From Leptolyngbya sp. FACHB-8 (GTDB lineage Bacteria > Cyanobacteriota > Cyanobacteriia > Elainellales > Elainellaceae): a DNA stretch of 64,000 nt. Under the pieces are notes generated by a model. That model saw nothing but the letters and a program-made list of their open reading frames with translations, was not told the DNA's origin and made no database searches. The DNA is taken from assembly GCF_014695575.1 (NCBI RefSeq), contig NZ_JACJOO010000050.1:1-64000 (forward strand). Reading direction: 5' to 3'. Of the stretch, positions 41,901 to 49,637 are shown in pieces; the stretch's first letter is position 1, and each line of letters opens with the position of its first letter. The translations under genes were made by a program, and so were the position numbers.

Positions 41901-42631
41901 AGGCGGGGCGACTCGTCACCTGACAAGTTCAGTTCTGCTGCAATGCGATCGACATAACGCCGCAGAATGGGTGACAGGTAAGCATCCACGACGGTCGTAT
42001 CGCCACGGCTCACCAGCTTCATCAGTGGGCTAACTTCATGGGACACCGATACCTGGGTAAAGCCAACCTGTCGTGCCCATTCAGCTACTTGCTGCTCATG
42101 GTCAGGGTAACGGTAACCATGCATCAGCACGATCGCACAAGAACGAATGCCTGCGTTATAAGCATCCTGCAAATCTTCAATCAAACCACTGACCAGAGGG
42201 CGAACAGAGATCAACACTTCTCCCTGAGCTGTCACTCGCTCGTCCACTTCTATCACCCGTTCATAAAGCATTTCGGGTAAGACAATGTGACGGGCGAAGA
42301 TATCGGGGCGATTCTGATAGCCAATACGCAAGGCATCGTGAAAGCCTTTGGTGATCAGCAGAACCGTGCGATCGCCCTTCCGCTCTAATAATGCATTGGT
42401 CGCCACCGTCGTGCCCATCTTGATACAGGCAATCTGTTCAGCAGGAATGGGGGCATCGGACGCAACACCGAGAATATCGCGGATACCCTGCAATGGTGCG
42501 TCAGGATAGCGATCGGGGTTTTCGGAGAGGAGCTTGTGAACGATGCGATCGCCCGCTGGGCTCTGGGCCACGATGTCGGTAAAGGTGCCGCCCCGATCAA
42601 TCCAAAATTGCCATTTTCCTGCTGCGGTCAT
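38927..42631 (-). CDS. 5-oxoprolinase/hydantoinase A-B fusion
   Basis: 1234 residues from ATG 42631 (the frame also opens on TTG at 42649). Fused HyuA-type ATPase (N-terminal, KWQFWIDRGGTFTDIVAQSP and DMGGTSTDVS motifs) and HyuB-type subunit (C-terminal, about 720-1234, GQLVANAPHIPVHLGSM and NNPYNGGTHLPD). The single-chain layout and length match eukaryotic-type 5-oxoprolinase, which opens 5-oxoproline to glutamate with ATP. An EEGRGQEADGRRKEA segment (about 630-645) is encoded by a repeat found elsewhere in the window and looks like an insertion. Substrate not proven. Confidence 0.88.
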   Translation of the reverse strand: MTAAGKWQFWIDRGGTFTDIVAQSPAGDRIVHKLLSENPDRYPDAPLQGIRDILGVASDAPIPAEQIACIKMGTTVATNALLERKGDRTVLLITKGFHDALRIGYQNRPDIFARHIVLPEMLYERVIEVDERVTAQGEVLISVRPLVSGLIEDLQDAYNAGIRSCAIVLMHGYRYPDHEQQVAEWARQVGFTQVSVSHEVSPLMKLVSRGDTTVVDAYLSPILRRYVDRIAAELNLSGDESPRLMFMQSNGGLTDAQLFQGKDSILSGPAGGIVGAVQTSQHAGFDKIIGFDMGGTSTDVSHFNGEYERTFETEVAGVRLRAPMMAIHTVAAGGGSILKFDGSRYRVGPASAGANPGPACYRKGGPLTVTDCNVMLGKVQPEFFPKVFGPAGDLPLDAEVVRQKFAALAEEIQQKTGDVRSPEQVAEGFLAIAIETMANAIKKISIQRGYDVTEYTLCCFGGAGGQHACQIADALGMKQIFLHPYAGVLSAYGMGLADLRSLRERAIEAELTEALLSTLERVLTELAIAGRDDLQQQGIKAAASDAPLQSAGQIQIVAKVHLRYQGTDSSLLVNWGNLASLRSQFEAQHQQRYGFSMENRPLVVEAVSVEAIGAMDVAGELGREEGRGQEADGRRKEAIAMVSLYSGGAWHEVPVYRRSDLGVGDRIPSPALIIEPTSTTVIEPGWEATLTAQSSLLLTKLAEAQMGDNSVPSTHPSPYPSTQPDPVLLEIFNNLFRAIAEEMGVTLQNTSYSVNIKERLDFSCALFDSQGQLVANAPHIPVHLGSMSESVKSLISAVGDSIQPGDVYVSNNPYNGGTHLPDITVITPVFPPDSPTVPLFYVASRGHHADVGGMTPGSMPAHSQTIEQEGVLLDNVLLVRDGHFREAEILGLLTTGQYPARNPVQNLADLQAQVAANKRGVQELQRMVSCYGLEQVQTYMQHVQDNAEESVRRVITVLSDGQFTYRMDDGTQIQVAIAIDHPTRSATLDFTGTSPQQPNNFNAPLAICKAVVLYVFRTLVDDNIPLNAGCMKPLSISVPEGCLLNPTYPAAVVAGNVETSQAIANTLYGALGVMAAGQGTMNNFTFGNKRYQYYETICGGSGAGPGFAGTDAVHTHMTNSRLTDPEVLEWRFPVLIESFKIRPHSGGRGQYAGGNGVIRRIEFREAMTASILSGHRKVPPFGLAGGEPGVIGRNIVEREDGQIEFLKGCTEVAVHPGDTLILETPGGGGYGSSS
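40737..40757 (-). repeat. short repeat inside the oxoprolinase gene
   Basis: A 21-base stretch rich in CTGCC units that is identical to 58463-58483. It lies in frame in the oxoprolinase gene and codes for the charged EEGRGQEADGRR linker. Such heptanucleotide-like repeats are known in cyanobacteria, normally between genes. Confidence 0.6.
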
Positions 42632-42740
42632 CGCTGCTGTTCCTATCAATCCTTACATTGCATCCATTGTGCCAGCACTCCCAAAACCCGGTAGCAGCAG
42701 TTGAAATATATACACGCAAAGCTTTGCTCATATATTGCAG

Positions 42741-42802
42741 CAAAACTCAGAACCGTTATTTTTCCGTCACGGCGCGACAAAAAACAACGGTTCTAGGTTT
42801 TG
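42741..42802. repeat. imperfect palindrome with AACGGTTCT arms
   Basis: CAAAACTCAGAACCGTT and its imperfect complement with a T-run/A-run stem resembling family A in style. In the gap 42632-43059, which otherwise holds no gene; a small AACACCC/GGGTGTT hairpin lies near 42909. Confidence 0.5.
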
Positions 42803-43059
42803 TTTTAGTAAAGATGCAGGATGCGAATTTGGGGATGACAAAGCGGCATTAATCTATTCCTGCATCGTACTTCTTCGGAATTTGTTTCATTCAAATTGTG
42901 TAATTAAAAACACCCTGTGTGGGTGTTAAGCACTGATTTGGTGTCAAGCGATCGCAGTCATTTCAGCCAAAGCCATATCACTCTAAGCGTTCTGAGCATT
43001 TCAGCGATCGCCCCTTTTGTATCGGGTACTCATTCACCTTCCTCTTCCAAGGCAAGCTC

Positions 43060-45588
43060 ATGACCAATTTCGCTAAATCAGGCGACGAGGATACGACCAT
43101 TGCTTTTACCCTTAACGACTTCACAGCCGCATTTGATGATCCAGAAGGGGATAGCCTCAGCAAAATTCAAATCACAGCACTCCCCACAAATGGTGTGCTC
43201 AGGCTCAACGGTACTGCTGTCACACTCAATCAAGAAATTGCCGCTGCCGATCTTAATAACCTGAGCTTTGTGCCCGCTCTCAACTTTAATGGCACCGATA
43301 GCTTTGGGTGGAATGGCTCGGATGGTACAGCCTATGCTGAAGCGGCCTCAACAGTTGCATTAACCATCAACAGCGTCAACGATCGACCAAATGGCTTTGG
43401 TTTTAATTATGCGTCAACACCTGTGTTTGAGAATACGCCGGGGGCGATCGCTGGCTTTATAGGTCCAGTATCCGACATTGATGAGGGAGAGACGTTTACC
43501 TACAGTGTTGGCGACGATCGCTTTGAGTTTGTTGGTAATCAACTCAAACTTAAAGATGGTGTGTCTCTTGATTTCGAGGCTTTGGGTTTAGACGGGCAAG
43601 CTGTCATTATCCTCCCGCTCACGGTCACAGATGCAGGTGGTTTGAGCGACTCAGCCCTTCTCAGACTCTCCGTTTTTAACGTTGAAGATGGGCCTGACAC
43701 GGTACCCCCAGAGGCTCCACAAATTAACATCGTCGCCACTGACGACATCATTACCCAAGCCGAAAAGGAAGCAGGAGTGCTAATTTCGGGTACCGCTCAG
43801 TTGGGAAGTTATCTCCAGATTACCTGGGGGAACGTTACCCTTGATGCCTTTGCTAGTGGCATGGGCAATTGGGGTATCCGCTTTGGTTCTTTCAACATTC
43901 CAGCCGATGGCAACACGACAATCAGCGTTACGGCAACCGATGCCGCCGGTAATGTTAGCGCAGTGAGTACACGCTCGGTTCTGGTCGATGCGGCACCACC
44001 TCCTATGCCAGCGATCGCCCTCACCACCGACTCCAACATCCCCACAGATTATTACACCAACGTCGCCGACCTCACCGTGACCGGGGTTTTAGAAAACCAT
44101 ACGGTGCAGTACAGCATTAACGATGGCGAATGGCTTACCAGCTATACCGCACCCACGACAGATGGCCGCTACACTGTCGATGTGCGCCAACTCAAGCCAA
44201 ATGGCAACGTCTCAAATACGATTCGCATTATCTTCGACTTAGATACAACAGCAGCCGATCCCACCTTTGATCCGGTTACCAGTGATAACGTCATCAACGC
44301 CGCCGAAGCCGCTGCGGAAGTGACTTTATCAGGCGAAACAGAAATTGGTGCCCAAATTAGTTTGACAATTTCAGGCTCACCAGGCACTCGTGATGTGGTT
44401 GTCTTTGGCAACGGCAATGCAGCGACCTGGCAATATACACTAACTCCCGCCGATATTACAGCCCTGGGGCAAGGCAGCCAAAGTATTACCCTGGCAACGG
44501 TCGATCTATCCGGTAACATCGGCAACCCTGTAACCCACACTTTTAACATCGATACGATCGCCCCCAGTGCAACAGTTAGCGCTATTTCCTCCCTCAGTGC
44601 CGACTCCCGAATAGCTGGAGATTTCATCACCAATCAGGCGAACCAGACCGTAACAGGAACCTTTACAGGTACACTAGCGACGGGTGAATCGATCCAGGTG
44701 TCAGCTAATGGTGGGGCAACCTGGAACACAGCGACCATCAACGGAAACACATGGAGTGCCGCAGACGTGGTTCTCCAACCCGGTTCTCGTAATCTGCTGA
44801 CCCGCACCATTGATACTGCTGGGAATGCGATCGCTGGTGTATCCAGAACCTATGCCCTCGACAGACGTATCTCCACCCTTCCCGCCCTTACAAGCTACAG
44901 CAACCCGCTTGGAACGAATAGATTCATCCTCAATGGCATTGCTGAGTCTGGTAGCGCTGTAACGGTCCGTAAAGGCACGACTGCATTGGGAACCGTCGTA
45001 GCCGCCAACAACAGTCGCTGGAGCCTGAATACACCCAATCTGACAAACGGCAGATTCAACCTCACAGCGAGAAGTGTAGATATTGCTGGCAATGCAGCTA
45101 TTTCCAGCGTCACAACCCTTGTAGCAGGCAACGCTGGCAATAATCGTTTGGCAGGTGGCAGTGGCAACCAAATTCTCGTCGGCTACAACGGCAACGATCG
45201 CTTGAACGGCGGTAATGGTAACGACACTCTGCTGGGTGGTGCCGGTGGGGATGTTCTGACCGGGGGGAATGGGGGCGATCGCTTCAACCTCACAGGAGTA
45301 CGCACCACAAGTGCTGATACCCTGACAGATTTCAACAGAGCAGAAGATCGTATTTTAATTTCTCGCACAGAATTTAATCTCACGCAAGCAATTGGATCTC
45401 TGCTCAATGCTTCGCTCTTCCGCTTAGGAACGACAGCCAGCACAGTTAATCAGCGCTTTATCTACAACCAGAGCACAGGTAGCTTGTTCTTTGATGCAGA
45501 TGGCTCGGGTACCGAAGCACAAGTCAAAATTGCCACCCTATCGAATAGAGCCACGTTATCGAACAGACAAATTGAGCTTGTCGCCTAG
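43060..45588 (+). CDS. large repeat protein with RTX-like C-terminus
   Basis: 842 residues, no signal peptide. Begins directly inside an adhesin-type domain (TNFAKSGDEDTTIAFTLNDF, cadherin/Calx-beta-like), followed by a second cadherin-like unit, then Ig-like repeats (TFNIDTIAPSATVS, RTYALDRR) and glycine-rich nonapeptide calcium-binding repeats (GGSGNQILVGYNGNDRLNGG, GNGNDTLLGGAGGDVL) near 700-745. Likely a type I-secreted surface protein whose export signal is C-terminal. A TGA lies in frame about 128 bases upstream, so the abrupt start may reflect a 5-prime truncation of a longer gene. Confidence 0.8.
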   Translation: MTNFAKSGDEDTTIAFTLNDFTAAFDDPEGDSLSKIQITALPTNGVLRLNGTAVTLNQEIAAADLNNLSFVPALNFNGTDSFGWNGSDGTAYAEAASTVALTINSVNDRPNGFGFNYASTPVFENTPGAIAGFIGPVSDIDEGETFTYSVGDDRFEFVGNQLKLKDGVSLDFEALGLDGQAVIILPLTVTDAGGLSDSALLRLSVFNVEDGPDTVPPEAPQINIVATDDIITQAEKEAGVLISGTAQLGSYLQITWGNVTLDAFASGMGNWGIRFGSFNIPADGNTTISVTATDAAGNVSAVSTRSVLVDAAPPPMPAIALTTDSNIPTDYYTNVADLTVTGVLENHTVQYSINDGEWLTSYTAPTTDGRYTVDVRQLKPNGNVSNTIRIIFDLDTTAADPTFDPVTSDNVINAAEAAAEVTLSGETEIGAQISLTISGSPGTRDVVVFGNGNAATWQYTLTPADITALGQGSQSITLATVDLSGNIGNPVTHTFNIDTIAPSATVSAISSLSADSRIAGDFITNQANQTVTGTFTGTLATGESIQVSANGGATWNTATINGNTWSAADVVLQPGSRNLLTRTIDTAGNAIAGVSRTYALDRRISTLPALTSYSNPLGTNRFILNGIAESGSAVTVRKGTTALGTVVAANNSRWSLNTPNLTNGRFNLTARSVDIAGNAAISSVTTLVAGNAGNNRLAGGSGNQILVGYNGNDRLNGGNGNDTLLGGAGGDVLTGGNGGDRFNLTGVRTTSADTLTDFNRAEDRILISRTEFNLTQAIGSLLNASLFRLGTTASTVNQRFIYNQSTGSLFFDADGSGTEAQVKIATLSNRATLSNRQIELVA

Positions 45589-45606
45589 CTCTGCAATGTC
45601 TCTGCG

Positions 45607-45645
45607 GGGTTGGGTGTGATGGTTTTTCTGCACCACACCCAACCC
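45607..45645 (+). terminator. hairpin after the repeat-protein gene
   Basis: Perfect 12-bp arms GGGTTGGGTGTG/CACACCCAACCC, 19 nt after the stop. Confidence 0.6.
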
Positions 45646-45650
45646 TCATG

Positions 45651-45783
45651 CAGCAATTCTCATTATGGGCTTCAAAGCCGAGAGTTTGTGCCCTACGGGC
45701 ACGAACTCTCGGCTTTGAAGCCCGAAAACCGCTCGCTTGGGGCGAGCGGTTTTCGGGCTGGATTTCAAAAATGAGAATTGCTG
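45651..45783. repeat. 133-bp double-hairpin element (type D)
   Basis: Terminal inverted repeats CAGCAATTCTCATT / AATGAGAATTGCTG enclose two hairpins: 45667-45723 (27-bp arms, stem GGGCTTCAAAGCCGAGAGTT) and 45720-45758 (17-bp arms, GCCCGAAAACCGCTCGC). Flanking ACCCTCATG and ACCTTCATG agree in 8 of 9 positions, a probable 9-bp target-site duplication. Same architecture as family B, other sequence. Confidence 0.75.
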
Positions 45784-45822
45784 ACCTTCATGAGAAACCC
45801 TCCCGAAATGGAAGGGAGTGGC

Positions 45823-45828
45823 TATAAT
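45823..45828 (+). promoter_or_regulatory. -10 box of ssrA
   Basis: TATAAT 13 nt before the tmRNA 5-prime end; no clear -35 hexamer. Confidence 0.6.
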
Positions 45829-45841
45829 GGTTAAAGCACAT

Positions 45842-46229
45842 GGGGCTGTAACGGTTTCGACGTGTTGGCGAACGTTATTCTATGATGCAGGCCGAGAGCG
45901 AGCTAACTCTCGTAAATAAATGGCTCAAAACAAGTACATGCGAACAACATCGTACCTTTTGCTCGTAAGCGCGTAGCTGTAGCTGCCGCCTAAAAAACCA
46001 CTCTTGGTTCGAGCGTCTGCGGTTTGACTCCGTTAAGGATCGTAGACCAACCCCCAACGGATGCTCCAGTTTCTTGCCTCTGGTTGAGAACTGGCTAAGA
46101 CTTCACCAGAGAATCCCATCGTCAGGGATAAATGACGATTCCTGCTTCGAGGGTTAGAGAAGCTAAGCCTGTGAGTGAGTGGGGTATTAATAACCAGTGC
46201 GGACAGGAGTTCGACTCTCCTCAGCTCCA
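45842..46229 (+). ncRNA. ssrA: transfer-messenger RNA
   Basis: Rescues stalled ribosomes and tags the nascent protein. The 5-prime GGGGCTG pairs with the 3-prime CAGCTCC acceptor end, discriminator A at 46229 and CCA not encoded. The T-arm GGAGTTCGACTCTCC is intact. The tag frame starts with the resume codon GCG at 45940 and encodes ANNIVPFARKRVAVAAA before TAA (45991-45993). One-piece tmRNA. Confidence 0.95.
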
Positions 46230-46256
46230 CTTTTAATAACTCAAATCAATCTTCTT

Positions 46257-46297
46257 AACCCATTAATTGTGCTTACACTATGCCCAATTAATGGGTT
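46257..46297 (+). terminator. hairpin after ssrA
   Basis: 13-bp stem AACCCATTAATTG/CAATTAATGGGTT, 28 nt after the tmRNA end. Confidence 0.65.
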
Positions 46298-46858
46298 GAA
46301 AGTATATCTTAATCAAATTTTAGTTAAGCAAGGAATACTATCAGGTTTGTTCCAGCAATTGTAGGTAATTTCATCAGGATAAGAGAAGAGGGTAGCCACT
46401 AAACAGCTACCCTCTTTCTTTATTTTTGATGAGATTTCTTTAAGGATTAAGTCAGGAGACTTTTACATAATTCAGTAGCTAAACTCTCACTCCGGTTGAT
46501 TTATAAGGGTTGACGACAAATTGTCATAAACTTGTCTCTGTCAAGAGGACGGGCAAAATATCAAGCTTTCAAAAAGCTTCTCATTAGGGTCAGCAAACTA
46601 TGCTTTCCTATTGTTTAGAGGATGCTTGCAATAGAGTTATGTTCAAATGATGTGCTCGCTGTAAAAAGAATAAAAAGATTTCGGCATTTATGCTGATAGG
46701 GCACAACAAATCTTGAACAAAAATTTTGTGATTCCCGTTTCTAGAATGTGCGATCACATACGTAATTGGGCATTCTGAAAGTGGAATCGCAAGAGGGTTG
46801 GGCGCTATCTATAGCGATTCCAGAGCACACCTCATTGTTAACCTGTTTTTTCCCCCCT
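46298..46858. other. gene-free region after ssrA
   Basis: About 560 bases. A hairpin AAGAGGGTAGC ... GCTACCCTCTT lies at about 46386-46420. Rest AT-rich with no gene recognised; should hold the promoter of the small gene at 46859. Confidence 0.4.
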
Positions 46859-47038
46859 ATGATGAAACCGAACCTCTTCGTACCCCTCTGGCACTTCCTG
46901 AACCAACCCGTGTTTGACGAGCGATCGCCCCTTATTCTCGATCCTCGCCGGTTCTGGTACTTCTACCGGGTTCGGTATTTGGAGCGCTGCCTCTGCAAGA
47001 ATTTCCAACCGGAAGAGCGTTTCCGTAACCAGGGATAA
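46859..47038 (+). CDS. small aromatic/basic protein, unknown
   Basis: 59 residues beginning MMKPNLFVPLWHFLNQPVFD and containing PRRFWYFYRVRYLERCL. The aromatic-rich motif and ATG with TAA end look like a small conserved cyanobacterial protein; no domain known. Followed closely by a hairpin (47044-47095). Modest confidence because of the short length and no clear ribosome site. Confidence 0.5.
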   Translation: MMKPNLFVPLWHFLNQPVFDERSPLILDPRRFWYFYRVRYLERCLCKNFQPEERFRNQG

Positions 47039-47043
47039 TTCTT

Positions 47044-47095
47044 CAGAGGGTGTTTGACCTCCTTGAGCCTGGCTCAGGGGTTCAAACACCCTCTG
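47044..47095 (+). terminator. hairpin after the 59-residue gene
   Basis: CAGAGGGTGTTTGA ... TCAAACACCCTCTG with one bulge, 6 nt after the stop. Confidence 0.55.
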
Positions 47096-47313
47096 TTCAG
47101 TAGACCGAACTCAACCATAAAGTTCCAGCCTAATTCTTTGGAATTGCCAGGAAATTGAACGTTTGTTCCCAGTTTGCGTTAACCTTTTACAATCCTACCC
47201 GGTTATACCATGGCGATGAGCTGCACCTAGGAGCGTGCATAGCCGCTTCTTGCTCTGGTTGAATTCGCTGACCAACAAGGGGTATGCATGTTTATCCTAG
47301 TGTCTAGGTTGAT

Positions 47314-48024
47314 ATGACTCCAGTACAGGATCGAATGACTTCTCGTGACTCTCGGGATCCAGATCTAATTCGCGATGCTCCCTTTTTTGAAGGCTTACCC
47401 GAAGAATCGGTTGAGCAAGCCATTAGCCATGTGGTTATTCGTAACCATCCGGCGAATCAGGTGCTATTGCTGGAGAACGATTGGGGAAGTTCGGTCTATT
47501 TCATCCTTAAAGGTTGGGTCAAGATTCGCACCTACAACTTGGATGGCAAAGAAGTCACCCTAAACATTTTGGGAACCGGAGAGCTTTTTGGAGAAATGGC
47601 TCCACTGGATGAGGTTCCCCGCTCAACAGACGTCATTACCCTGGTCCCTACCACCATTGGGAACCTTCCTGCTCAAGACTTTGTTAACCTCCTTCAATCA
47701 GAACCCAAGGCGGGGATCCGATTGGCTCAGCTCATGGCACGACGGCTGCGGCAAGTTAACCGCCGTCTGCGCTTGCGGGAGTCTGACAGTATGTCACGGG
47801 TCGCTGACATCATCCTGTTTCTGGCCGACGGTCAGGGCCGAGCAGGGCAGCAGGGCATCGAGATCCCTAACCTGCCTCATCGGGAGCTGAGCAGTTTGAG
47901 CGGACTTGCTCGGGAGACTGTAACCCGAGTGCTGAGCCGCATGGAGCGTAAGGGGTTGATTGTGCGGGAGCGAGAAACCCTGAGCATCCCCGATATTAAT
48001 GCCTTAGAACGCATGCTAGTTTAA
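47314..48024 (+). CDS. Crp/Fnr-family regulator, SyCRP1-like
   Basis: 236 residues: cyclic-nucleotide-binding beta-roll (about 25-140) and a winged helix (about 170-230) with recognition helix in LSGLARETVTRVLSRMERKGL. The GELFGEMAPLDEVPRST segment retains Glu and the Arg-Ser-Thr expected of a cAMP pocket, so it may be a cAMP receptor like Synechocystis SyCRP1, which controls motility genes; a cysteine-based Fnr iron-sulfur site is absent. Stand-alone gene. Confidence 0.85.
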   Translation: MTPVQDRMTSRDSRDPDLIRDAPFFEGLPEESVEQAISHVVIRNHPANQVLLLENDWGSSVYFILKGWVKIRTYNLDGKEVTLNILGTGELFGEMAPLDEVPRSTDVITLVPTTIGNLPAQDFVNLLQSEPKAGIRLAQLMARRLRQVNRRLRLRESDSMSRVADIILFLADGQGRAGQQGIEIPNLPHRELSSLSGLARETVTRVLSRMERKGLIVRERETLSIPDINALERMLV

Positions 48025-48035
48025 GACCCATTCCT

Positions 48036-48097
48036 ATAGCAAAAATCAGGGCTTCTTTCTTGGTTCGTAACGAGAAAGAAGCCCTGATTTTTGCTAT
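48036..48097 (+). terminator. 25-bp-arm hairpin after the Crp-type gene
   Basis: Perfect arms 48036-48060 and 48073-48097, 12 nt after the stop; too long for an ordinary terminator and resembles the other palindromes. Confidence 0.7.
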
Positions 48098-48111
48098 GGC
48101 GCGTTTAAAGC

Positions 48112-48281
48112 GTTATGTCTAGCAAAATCCTGAACAGTTTTTGCTGTCTACCCTCATCCTTGAAGGTAGACAGCCAAGTATCTATAGTGCTGTGCGCGTT
48201 GATTAAGTACAGTAGCTTGAGATACAGCGTGCCCCACGCTACTGTTGCTGTACTTAACCGACTTGTCCATTGCTATATAAC
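48112..48281. repeat. multi-hairpin structured region
   Basis: Two hairpins (48143-48174, arms GCTGTCTACC/GGTAGACAGC; 48203-48257, arms TTAAGTACAG/CTGTACTTAA with inner CAGTAGC/GCTACTG) between imperfect inverted ends GTTATGTCTAGCAA and TTGCTATATAAC. Either a fourth type of palindromic element or a structured RNA. Confidence 0.5.
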
Positions 48282-48895
48282 ATCAATTCAACCATTCTCT
48301 TTTGAGTTATAGCTACAACCATTTTTTATAAAAAGAATGGGAGTAGAACATCTAATTTTCTTATAGAAATGGTCACAAATAGGAATGAATACATTAAGTC
48401 AGTAAGTAGCTTTCCAAGCTATTAGGTACGAGAGAGCGTTGTGAGATTTCATCCCACGCCCTTCCCTCATACCTAGCAGATTAGAAAATGCCGCAATAAA
48501 TTGAAGATGAATAATCAATCACTAAAGCCATAACTTGAATAATTACATTAGATTAAATGGGTCATGTATCGATTTCTAATGAAGAGCTCGCTTATAAAAG
48601 GTTGATAGAAACCCATGAATTAATCCATTAAGCAATGTCGCAGAATATCCTATTTGGAGGAATGTACTGTAGCTTTAAGTTACAAATAGAGTGAGCCCCT
48701 TGCGTGTGAACATGGGTTCGTGAGTTGCCTCAACTGAGAAGTAACTCATACTCATTTTTCTTTTTGAAAAAACCTAAAGTTGTGGTTGGATGAAGGGCCT
48801 AAAACCCTGAACGCCAACAGTTCACATCGAGTTTCGTTATCCTACCTCCCCTCCTTGTGCAGATTGAATCAAACAAGTATCGGCAGGAGCAACGT
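48282..48895. other. gene-free region before the universal stress gene
   Basis: About 610 AT-rich bases with no gene, tRNA or repeat that I recognise. It must hold the promoter of the stress-protein gene. Confidence 0.4.
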
Positions 48896-49423
48896 ATGAA
48901 TTTCCAGAAAATCCTAGCTGCTATTGATGACTCGCCTTTAGGGAAAAAGGTGTTCGACCAGGCTTTAGCTCTGGCCCAATTGCACCATGCCCAATTATTG
49001 TTATTTCACAGTTTGACGGAAGAACTGGTACCTAAGTTTCTTCTTTTTCCTGGGGAAATGGGGCTGGCTCCTCAGCTAGTTAATCAGGCTTACCACTGGC
49101 AACAGGTTCAGATGGAGGAGCAATCCCAGCAAGTTCAACAGTACTTCGAGGATCTCTGCGAGGAGGCGCAGCAGAAGGGGGTATCGGTACAGGTCAGTAT
49201 CCACCCACAGGAAGCAGGCCAAGCCATCTGCCAGATTGCCAAGTTCTGGCATGCCAATCTCATTGTGATGGGTCGTCGGGGACGGCGAGGGCTCACAGAG
49301 GTTTTATTGGGTAGCACCAGTAACTATGTGTTGCACCATGCATCCTGTCCAGTTCTCATTGTTCAAAGCGAAGGGGAGGCTGGTAATCTTCGTAAGGAAG
49401 ATAGGGTCGTTGCATCCCTGTAG
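48896..49423 (+). CDS. universal stress protein (UspA family)
   Basis: 175 residues from ATG 48896 (MNFQKILAAIDDSPLGKKVF). Single Usp domain; ATP-binding signature VMGRRGRRGLTEVLLGSTSNYVLHH matches the G-x2-G-x9-G-S/T pattern, so an ATP-binding Usp. Cytosolic, stress-linked, exact role unknown. Confidence 0.92.
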   Translation: MNFQKILAAIDDSPLGKKVFDQALALAQLHHAQLLLFHSLTEELVPKFLLFPGEMGLAPQLVNQAYHWQQVQMEEQSQQVQQYFEDLCEEAQQKGVSVQVSIHPQEAGQAICQIAKFWHANLIVMGRRGRRGLTEVLLGSTSNYVLHHASCPVLIVQSEGEAGNLRKEDRVVASL

Positions 49424-49486
49424 GTTAGGAGCGCCATCTGGAAGCGATCGCCCTGTTCTCCCTTAGGAAAGTTCCGCCGCAAATAG

Positions 49487-49517
49487 TTGAGGGGTAGCAC
49501 AACGTGCCACCCCTCAA
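49487..49517 (+). terminator. terminator of the universal stress gene
   Basis: 14-bp stem TTGAGGGGTAGCAC/GTGCCACCCCTCAA with an AAC loop and one mismatch. Confidence 0.65.
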
Positions 49518-49548
49518 CCATGGTTTACCTTCACCCTAGCGAAAAGCC

Positions 49549-49635
49549 TAGAGTGTGTTTTAAAGCTGGCCGAAAGGTTATTTTTTCGTGCGTTCCGCAC
49601 ACGTAAAAATGACCTTAAAACAAACCCTGGGGCTA
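49549..49635. repeat. palindromic element family A, copy A3
   Basis: About 87 bp: ends TAGAGTGTGTTTTAAAGC and AAAACAAACCCTGGGGCTA, core AAGGTTATTTTTTCGTG with a slightly mismatched complement. Lies directly downstream of hisS (stop at 49638). Confidence 0.65.
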
Positions 49636-49637
49636 TA

